Below, in pieces: positions 57,130 to 64,000 of a DNA stretch of 64,000 nt; the stretch's first letter is position 1; the number at the start of each line of letters is the position of its first letter. The stretch covers positions 9,456,260-9,520,259 of the forward strand of contig JAJEKV010000010.1 of assembly GCA_021234155.1 (NCBI GenBank). Reading direction: 5' to 3'. Position numbers and translations under genes: made by a program. The notes under the pieces are model-generated. The model ran no database searches. It saw only the letters and a list, made by a program, of their open reading frames with translations, and was not told where the DNA came from. The stretch comes from Isoetes taiwanensis. Lineage: Eukaryota; Streptophyta; Lycopodiopsida; Isoetales; Isoetaceae.

Positions 57130-59396
57130 TCATGGAAGTTGAAGAACCCATAGCCGACATGTTAGATGCATTTGGCCCAATCTTGACAACGACCTAGATG
57201 GCGATATAAATACTCCTAACGATGGTCATGAAGATCACGTTTTTTATTGGAGGAAGCATAAAGCATTATATCCAGGTGCAAGCATATCTAGATTGGCGAC
57301 ATCTTTATTGATATTAAACCTTCAAGCCAAATTCAAATGGAGCAATGCGATTATTACGGCTTTGTTAGAGTAAAATACAATTGCAATCACTTGACTTATT
57401 GAATTTGTAGTTGAATGTATCACGTAAAGATCGTTTTATCTGAGTTATTGCAAGAGAAAATACTCCCACAAGGGACACTATGCCCAAAAGTCGCCTTTGA
57501 AATAAAAAAAAATATATTGGCAGCTCTTGGTTTAGGCTACCATAAGATTCACGCTTGTCCAAATGATTGCATGGTATATTATCCGGATGACATCTACAAG
57601 AACACGAAAACATGCCTAAATGTGGTGCCTCTAGGTACAATCACGGATGCCAAAGGGAAAGACCGTCCCGATGAAGGTGGTTCGCTACTTTCCATTGATC
57701 CCTCGCATAAGGCTATTGTTTTGATGTGAATCTCTAGCTTAAGCTCATGGGTTGGTGTGCGCTAATGCGTCGGTGACAATGTACTCCGTGGTGGTTAGTG
57801 ACTGCAAGCAATGGAAGCATATTGATGAAACATGGCGGGAATTTGGAAGAGAGCCCGCGAAATCTCCAGATTAGGGTTGGCAGCGGATGGTGTTAATCCT
57901 TATGGGCGTCAATCGGCCGCGTGGTCAACTTGGCGATGGTGTTGATCAACTATAATTTACCACCGTGGTTACTCATGAAGACTAGCCATTTAATGGTAGT
58001 ACTATTAGTTCGGGGACCGAAGAAGCGGAAAGTCTAGATCCATATCTGAAAATAGTTATTGATGAGCTTTTGACATTGTGGAGTGAAGGTATTGAAGTTC
58101 TGATGTCTCAAAGAGAACTTCGTCTTTGAGCGAAGATTTACCTTGAGAGCAATCTTAATGTGGACAACGGCGATTGGCCTGGTTTTGTATGAACTCTCAC
58201 GGACTCCAAATTAATGCGGATATGCGGCATGTCACTTGTGTGGGTTTGAACAGTTGAACTCTCAGCGGTCAGCGGCATTGCACAAAAAATGTCTATGCAA
58301 ACTTCAAGAGATATCTGCCAATGGAAAATGGACTTGATACGTAGGTCCAAGAGAAAAACATTGCCTTGAAGAGCCTCCCAAAAGGTTGACAATGAGAGAT
58401 TGGGGTAACATGTGGGATGCGGCGGAAGGAAATAAGGTTAAGGAATGAAGTGGAAAGCATCCTTCTTCCTTCTACCCTATTGGACAAATTGAAGATCCAT
58501 CATCTTCTTGATCCCATGCACATCTTTAAAAACGTTTGGCGTCTATTTGGAAGCATGTCATCCGGGGCGTGGGACCACGGTCGCGGCCACGAAGATCTAC
58601 AAGAAGCTGGATCAAAATCTAAAAGCATGGTTAAATGTCGAAGAAGGAATAAGGCCACAAGTGGATTGGATGCGTGCCTAGAAAATGTATGAAACCCGTT
58701 CGAGAAGCGATCAAGGCAATAAAGACTCAGAAGCGGGATATATGCATTCGTTTAGTAATTGTTTCTCTAACGAAGGGGAGTTAACTGGGTTGAAATCTCA
58801 TGATTGGCATAAGATGTTGCGGTTTGTTATGCCTATTGTTACGAGGGTCGTCTGCACGACGGTCCACTACATGCAATATGTCTCCCTATCGAGTTTTTCC
58901 AGGTTAAATGCAGTTTAGAAAACACTTTCGATCTTTGAACTCTCACTTAACTTTTTTTCTTTCTTAAATCATATTTAGATGGATTACAAGGAAGGAGATA
59001 CCGACAAATGAAATTGCGGACATGCGAACTAAGGTCGTTGAGGCATGTTGTATGCTAGAAAAGAATTCCCAACAAGTTTTACGGACATACAAACTCACTT
59101 ACTAGTGCATTTAGTGGGCCAGTAGAGCTTGCGAGCACAACAAATCCTAGATGGATGTTTTTTTTTATAGAACGCGGCTTTACGAAGGTCCTCAAGGACT
59201 TAAATGCGTCGGAAAAGGCAAGGCCCGAGGAGGGTTGCATGGCGAGGGTTGGTTAGCCGAGAGTCATTATTCTATGTCACTTAGAGTTCTTGGCGATCTA
59301 CACCCCAATGCTCCACGATTATGGACCGATGAAGACACTCCAACTATAGTTGGAGAAGTTCCCGAAGGAAGACCACGAAGAAATTGTTCACACTAG
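57130..59396 (+). pseudogene. CACTA transposase (Tnp2/Transposase_21) remnant with DUF4218 end
   Basis: The order is that of plant En/Spm TnpD proteins. MEVEEPIADMLDAF and ALYPGASISRLATSLLILNL (57130-57330); SELLQEKILPQGTLCPK and GLGYHKIHACPNDCMVYYPDD (57430-57595); ISSGTEEAESLDPYLKIVI and DELLTLWSEGIEV (about 58010-58100); LDPMHIFKNVWRLFGSMSSGAW (58500-58575); GLKSHDWHKMLRFVMPIV (58785-58840); then a DUF4218-like block with MRTKVVEACCMLEK and ARGGLHGEGWLAESH (59020-59270). At least six stops or frameshifts separate the pieces. An intact protein would bind the ends and catalyse excision. Confidence 0.8.
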
Positions 59397-59559
59397 AAGA
59401 GCAGGCAAAAGTCAATAAGTTTCTCATCTACAACTCCACTCCCATGGAGAAATGGATAAAAAAATACGAGGAAGAAAAAATAAAGAGATGAGGGAGAGAA
59501 GGCGCTATCGACAAAAGAATGCAAAACAACCACTTCCAGATCATCTAGGGGTCACACCA

Positions 59560-60300
59560 AGTGAGATAAACAATAAATGGCTGCTTTCGAACAACTAGAG
59601 ATGGCAAGGCAGCGTGGCGAACATGTTTCTAGCGAAGAATTTGCATATGCTAAAAGGCGTGTCACTATTTGTAAGTGCAACTTAATAGCATATAATTCCG
59701 CGAGTTTTAGATTCGTTATTTTGAACATTTGTTCCTTTACTTTGTAGTATAATTCATATGCATCAATATGGTCTTACGGTGCTCACTTTTCGGCGACAAA
59801 GTGTGGATCATGGCAAAGCGCACTTATGATTGTGGTATATCGGCAAAGTTTAGTACGGTTTGCGGTGGTAGTCTGGACCCAAACCCAATCGAGGCAATGT
59901 TGGAATGGATTGGTACTATAAAGACTATCATGGAGGTTGATGTCGGTAGTGCATTCAAAACAATGTTGTTTGATGCGAATGGTTTGATCTTGTGTGTACT
60001 GGGTGCTCATGCCACGATCACGCCAAAGATCCGAGTGGCTTTGTATTCACTAGATTCAACTTCGTCGGTATAAAGTGGTCAAGACACACTCGTGAGGGTT
60101 GAGCAATGTGAACAAGTATGTTTACTTGGATGCAATAAAATTTATATATGTCATTAACAAAGGAACTAATGTAATAGAGGTTTTGTAGGTCACCTTAGTT
60201 CAGGATCCTTTGCAAGATCGGTGGTGGTTCGTAGTTCCATGTAAGGCTAAAGCTCCGCCCATATTTGAAGGTGAAGAAGAGATGGCGGTCGAATAGGGAG
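59560..60300 (+). pseudogene. DUF4216-like C-terminal segment of the CACTA gene
   Basis: 59768-60073 reads NPIEAMLEWIGTIKTIMEVD and FKTMLFDANGL, matching the Y/W(I)G.I..I.E.D.....V.LF pattern of DUF4216, which usually follows Transposase_21. A later exon-like piece reads QVTLVQDPLQDRWWFVVPCK (60185-60245), comparable to the QV.YV.DP....W.VV end of the domain. Intron-like AT-rich DNA (60120-60185) lies between. Confidence 0.6.
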
Positions 60301-60654
60301 GTTGGGGGTTGGGGGCAGACTATTGTCATGATAGAAGACTACCATCGATTGAACCTTCATTACTTTATTATGATTATTATATTTTCTTCCCACATATGAA
60401 TAAGAAAATACTTTGGCATCTTGAATACTTATTAGGCAACATTAGTATTGCAACTTGAAGTTATCATAGACATTTATGCCAAGTTAATTGGCATCCTAGT
60501 ATAGACCTATGGCTTGCAAAGCGCCGTCCGGGCAGTTCTACATACTGATTGAGTACAAGCTTTATGTTTAATTAATCATAAAATGTGAAGATTCCCTTCA
60601 AAATGCAAGATTCATATACAAAAATCATATATGTATTCCTTCAAAATACAAAAT
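60300..60654. other. Non-coding AT-rich spacer in the CACTA element
   Basis: It contains a short direct repeat, TTCAAAATGCAAGATTCATA at 60597 and TTCAAAATACAAAATTCATA at 60640. No gene. Confidence 0.5.
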
Positions 60655-60689
60655 TCATATAAAAACCCATACACAATTCAAATACACAA

Positions 60690-61310
60690 AACAAAGTGGA
60701 TGCGGTGCACATCTAGTGGTATATATCAGCATCCGGTGTGATCCACTCATGAGGCTTCGAAGGTGCTTTCGTGCGTGATTTCCTCCACCCGTCGAACAAG
60801 CCTCCCGAGCATGGAATCCAAGCCCTCCCGTGTGGTGTGCATTTCCCCAAAGGAATTCATATACGAGCACTTCCCCGCATGCCTGGTTGGTGCAGTGCAA
60901 CTTTTTGAAAGTAGGGCTTCACAAATGTTTCCCTTCCCAAAGGCCCCTATCCTCTAGCATACGGGCCAAGCACAACGAGCTCACCATGCATTTCTTGGGG
61001 CACTTTCGAGCACATATTGAGAAGGTTCCGGCCTCCCGATGTCTGGCGAGGTCTTTCTTGCCCCCTATCATGCGGCTTTGTCATGGCTTGCTTGAACTCC
61101 GGCCTTTCTTGGGTTAGGTTAGGTCTCTAGCCACTCGGGCTGGAAGCGATTCAGGTGCTCCAGCGGCCTTTGCCGCGGCCTGCAGTGCGGCATCAAGCGG
61201 GCATGCATCGGGGAGAAGCGGCCATGGCGGATGTAGGTGAGGAGCTCCGAGCGAAGGAGGAGGAGGGAGGAAGCTGGAGGCGCGAGGCGAGGGACGGCGG
61301 AGGGGCGGAG
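60690..61310 (-). other. Possible convergent minus-strand gene at the right end of the CACTA element
   Basis: On the minus strand, CCATATATATTGCCC (about 61328-61342) followed by a CT-rich leader and GCCATGG at about 61225 looks like a promoter, leader and start. Downstream frames are broken. One piece reads HTTREGLDSMLGRLVRRVEE (about 60770-60830) and could form a coiled coil. The frame from the ATG stops after ten codons. If real, it is a decayed second gene running against the transposase. Confidence 0.3.
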
Positions 61311-61374
61311 AAGGGAGGACTAATAGGGCAATATATATGGCATCTCGGCATCACGAAAACAAAACAAATTTAGG

Positions 61375-61470
61375 CACGTCGTTATAGCCGTTAACGTCGT
61401 TATAGGCGTCGTTAAAGCGACCTTCAAACGTCGTTAAGCGGCGTCTATCGTCTTAAAGCAGCGTCTGTTC
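61375..61470. repeat. CGTCGTTAAGCGGCGTC repeats (right side)
   Basis: Five or six units, including ACGTCGTTAAGCGGCGTC and TAGGCGTCGTTAAAGCG. The same family as the left CACTA subterminal array, but no terminal CACTA or TAGTG follows. It could be the right subterminal region or the left end of a related element. Confidence 0.7.
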
Positions 61471-61475
61471 TTTAA

Positions 61476-62850
61476 AAGTCATCGGCCGGCTTTCATTTTT
61501 CCCATTTCTTTTATGATTTGAGTATTGCGAGCGATCCTCGGATCCTAGTTTTTCATTCTTATTATTGTGAGAGTTTTTCTTTATTGCTTTTGGGATACAT
61601 GGCCATGGAAGGTATGCTTGGCGCTTGAACCCGATTCGAGGAGGAGATGAGGATTCAAGAGCGAGAGATATGGAACTGTCTTCACAAGTAAGGCTACACT
61701 CTGTAGTTTATACACTTTATTGTATTTTATCTATTTTCTAATCTATAGCTTGGTGTAGGAGCCGTCGAGGGCATGAGAAGGAAGGAATCCTCCGTGAACC
61801 CCCTCCTCCACTTTCGAAGATGAGGACTATGAAACAACGATCCATCGGATGAAAGTGTTAAAGAAGTATGTGATTGGTGAGAAGGCGGACAAAATTGCTA
61901 GGAACCCGTGGTGCCTAGCATGATGAGGGTGCTTCTTGAAAAGATGGTCGGGGGTTTGGAAGCACCACGGGGAAAACGGCATTAACATGATACTAAGCGT
62001 CGACATGTGCATGGGCTGATGCGGACATACTTGACATGGAGCTATGGTTCAAAGGGGATGGACAAGTGGAGGACTTCCGCGATAGAAACCATAAGCCAAG
62101 CTCGGGAGGAGTATCTTTGAATTGTTCAAGTGATCTTTTGTTCAATAAACCTATGTTTTGTACATTGTTATATTTTTCTCTTGGGTACAATCTAGCATTG
62201 ATACATATGCATGAACATGATCTGAAGGATTCTTGAAGATATTTTGCATTCTTCTATTGGATATCGCCTTCTTGATTCGATTTGCCATTTTGAACTGAGG
62301 TTTTACTGCGACATTTAGACTTGGACTGGTAGAACCGAGCCACGAGATTATTTGTGGTTTGGACTCTCCTGTAGCTCTTACAAATGGGACACTTCCATGT
62401 TCTAAATCTTTCAAATGCACATTCTTAGAAGTTTGTGATGGGCCGATCGGCTTGGATTTTTCTCCAACTTTGGTGATAGAAGCGACCACTAAATTTATGT
62501 TTCTTTGTGGCTTGAAGTCAATTTGCATCTTCAAAATCTTCCAAATCAGCTCGGTTGCCTCGCAGCGGGGCTGCCCCGGCGATTCTAATGCTAACCCTTT
62601 GACCTAGACCTTCTCCAAAAATTCGAAAATTGGGCGTGTGTTTTGGGATGAATTAGGGATCGGTGGCAAAAATCAGAATTTATTTTAGGTGCAATGCATT
62701 AATTATGAATTTAATCGTGTGTTGCCACTTTACAAAAGCGCCCCAACTTCTTCTAATTGCCACATCGGGAGGAGGACGGGTCCAAACTCCGTTCCGTCAG
62801 TTCCCCTTGCTATGCGTTCTCGGCGCGGCTTCACCGGCCGTTCAAACTGC
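61476..62850. other. Unassigned region
   Basis: 61500-61600 resembles the leader that follows the left subterminal array (TTTTTCATTCTTATTATT against CTTTTTATTCTTATTTTT), hinting at a second related element. A 127-codon minus frame at 62151-62534 (GESKPQIISWLGSTS, NRRMQNIFKNPSDHV) looks mildly coding but has no known domain. Confidence 0.35.
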
Positions 62851-64000
62851 AACGGACTAGGACTCGGCCCCAAAGCGTAAACCCTTCTAGAGCACGGCAA
62901 CTCCACGGGGTTTCGTTTGGGAGGCCCTCTCCCTTGTCCAGTCCGGTAGGGACCTAGCGGCGTGTCTTGAAGTGGAGTTGGGGTGTTGGCCTTGAGGCCT
63001 TGGACCCTAAAATCCCTCCCAGGGGCTGCTTTCCCCAAATTTCCTCTCCCTAAGGCCACGGGGAAGAGCGGGCAACCTCCCTCTCCGGAACCCGCGATTT
63101 GGCTCTGCCAATGGACTCGAAGCGTTGACATTGCTCACGAAACCAAGTTCCGTGGCCAAAGACCAGGACTCGGCCCCCAAAGCGTAAACCCTTCTAGAGC
63201 ACAGCAACCCACGGGGGTTTTGCGTTTGGGAGGCCCTCTCCTTGTCAAAACCGGCGGGGACTTTGCGCCATGTCTTGAAGTGGAGTTGGGGTGTTGGCCT
63301 TGAGGCCTATTGACACTAAAATCCCTCCCGAGCTGCTTGCCCAATTTTCCTCTCCCCAAGGCCACGGGGAAGGGCGGGCAACCTCCCCTCCTTTGGAACC
63401 CCCGATTTGGCTCTGCCAATGGACTCGAGAATGCCGACATTGCCACAGGGATCAAGTTAAGGTGGCGGGGCCGGGACTGCGGCCCCCAAAGCGTAAACCC
63501 TTCTAGAGCACGGCAGCCCACGGGGGTTTTACGTTTGGGGAGGCCCTCTCCCTTGTCCGGTCGGCCGGGACTTTCGCCATGTCTTGAAGTGGAGTTGGGG
63601 TGTTGGCCTTGGGCCTTGGACACTAAAATCCCCTCCGGAAGGCTGCTTGCCCCAAATTTCCTCTCCCAAGGCCACGGGAAGGGCGGGCAACCTCCCCTCA
63701 CGGAACCCCCCGATTTGGCTCTGCCAATGGACTTCGGAATGCCCGACATTGCCACAGGGATCAAGTTCCGTGGCGAGACCAGGACTTCGGCCCCAAAGCG
63801 TAAACCCTTCTAGAGCACGGCAGCCCACGGGGTTTCGTTTGGAGGCCCTCTCCTTGTCCCCGGTCGGTAGGGACCTTGCGCCATGTCTTGAAGTGGGGTT
63901 GGGGTGTTGGCCTTGGGCGGACCTAAAATCCCTCCGGATGCTGCTTGCCCCAAATTTCCTCTCCCCCCAAGGCCACGGGGCCGGGCCAGGCGACCTCAAG
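62850..64000. repeat. ~308-bp satellite / tandem repeat array
   Basis: The phrase CAAAGCGTAAACCCTTCTAG begins at 62871, 63178, 63487 and 63794, giving periods of 307, 309 and 307 bp. The full unit includes GTCTTGAAGTGGAGTTGGGG, CCTCTCCC..AAGGCCACGGG and GATTTGGCTCTGCCAATGGA. The copies are highly similar with small indels. The array runs past the window end. Long frames on both strands (up to 209 codons) are by-products of the GC-rich repeat. Confidence 0.9.

Larger units (their letters stand above)
53596..61475 (+). mobile_element. CACTA (En/Spm-like) transposon, decayed, with SET-like cargo
   Basis: The left end CACTACAAAGGGATGCGTCG at 53596 is a CACTA terminus, directly after LINE coding sequence. 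GGCGTCGTTAAGCGGCGTC-type subterminal repeats fill 53605-54055, recur at 54655-54815 and appear again at 61375-61460. Between them, in order, are an unidentified ORF1 (54181 on), a SET-like gene (55.3-56.8 kb), a Tnp2-type transposase (57.1-59.4 kb) and a DUF4216-like segment (59.77-60.3 kb). The mirrored CCCTTTGTAGTG terminus is not found near 61475, so the right border is uncertain or lost. Stops and frameshifts in every gene show it is inactive. Confidence 0.75.

Noticed and set aside
62730-63999. Frames up to 209 codons on the minus strand
   Set aside because: Repeated peptide blocks follow the 308-bp satellite period. GC-rich repeats open all frames.
1-64000. CRISPR arrays, rRNA or tRNA genes, bacterial operons
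   Set aside because: None seen. Repeats are tandem, inverted or transposon-derived, and the genes are intron-containing plant genes. A tRNA scan was not possible by eye, so a single tRNA could be missed.

Overview
This is a repeat-dense stretch of plant nuclear DNA. The plant assignment rests on a plant-type U2AF65 gene with an Arg/Asp-rich N-terminus, a PLS-class pentatricopeptide (PPR) gene, a plant-specific kinesin-light-chain-related (KLCR) TPR gene, plant-type splice sites, an AACAATGGC start context and CACTA, LINE and MITE elements. The intronless PPR gene, built from repeated triplets with an extra insert, resembles the expanded PPR sets of ferns. I therefore lean towards a homosporous fern or similar seed-free plant, but the species is not proven.

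Layout. 1-4.8 kb: a decayed, GC-rich LINE. 5.5-10.3 kb (+): an intact 18-exon U2AF65 gene. 11.3-12.3 kb: a cluster of inverted repeats, including a perfect 30-bp stem. 14.5-17.7 kb (-): an intronless PPR gene of 1060 residues. 17.8-21.3 kb: a DNA transposon with terminal inverted repeats (TIRs). 21.8-26.1 kb: two near-identical 1.5-kb direct repeats, followed by a broken FCP1-like phosphatase fragment. 27.5-28.4 kb: a MITE and dispersed palindromes. 28.7-32.5 kb: a probable mobile element with four copies of a nested-hairpin motif and an ORF whose N-terminus copies the histone H3 tail. 32.5-40.5 kb (-): a decayed transposase-like gene split by a 3.7-kb transposon with perfect 24-bp TIRs that carries a gene-like fragment. 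41.1-41.4 kb: a MITE. 45.5-47.7 kb (-): the KLCR gene. 49.3-53.6 kb: microsatellites and two LINE fragments. 53.6-61.5 kb: a decayed CACTA (En/Spm) element with palindromic subterminal repeats and a SET-domain-like reading frame. 62.85-64 kb: a roughly 308-bp satellite that runs off the window.

Only three loci look like working host genes: U2AF65, the PPR gene and KLCR. They act separately, in 3' splice-site recognition, organelle RNA processing and microtubule/cortex function. Most of the rest is nested mobile DNA. Two separate mobile elements here carry histone-methylation-related sequence: an exact MARTKQTARK tail at the start of an ORF, and a SET-like domain inside a CACTA element. These are the observations most worth following up. 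Exon boundaries were placed by eye from splice-site consensus and reading frame.
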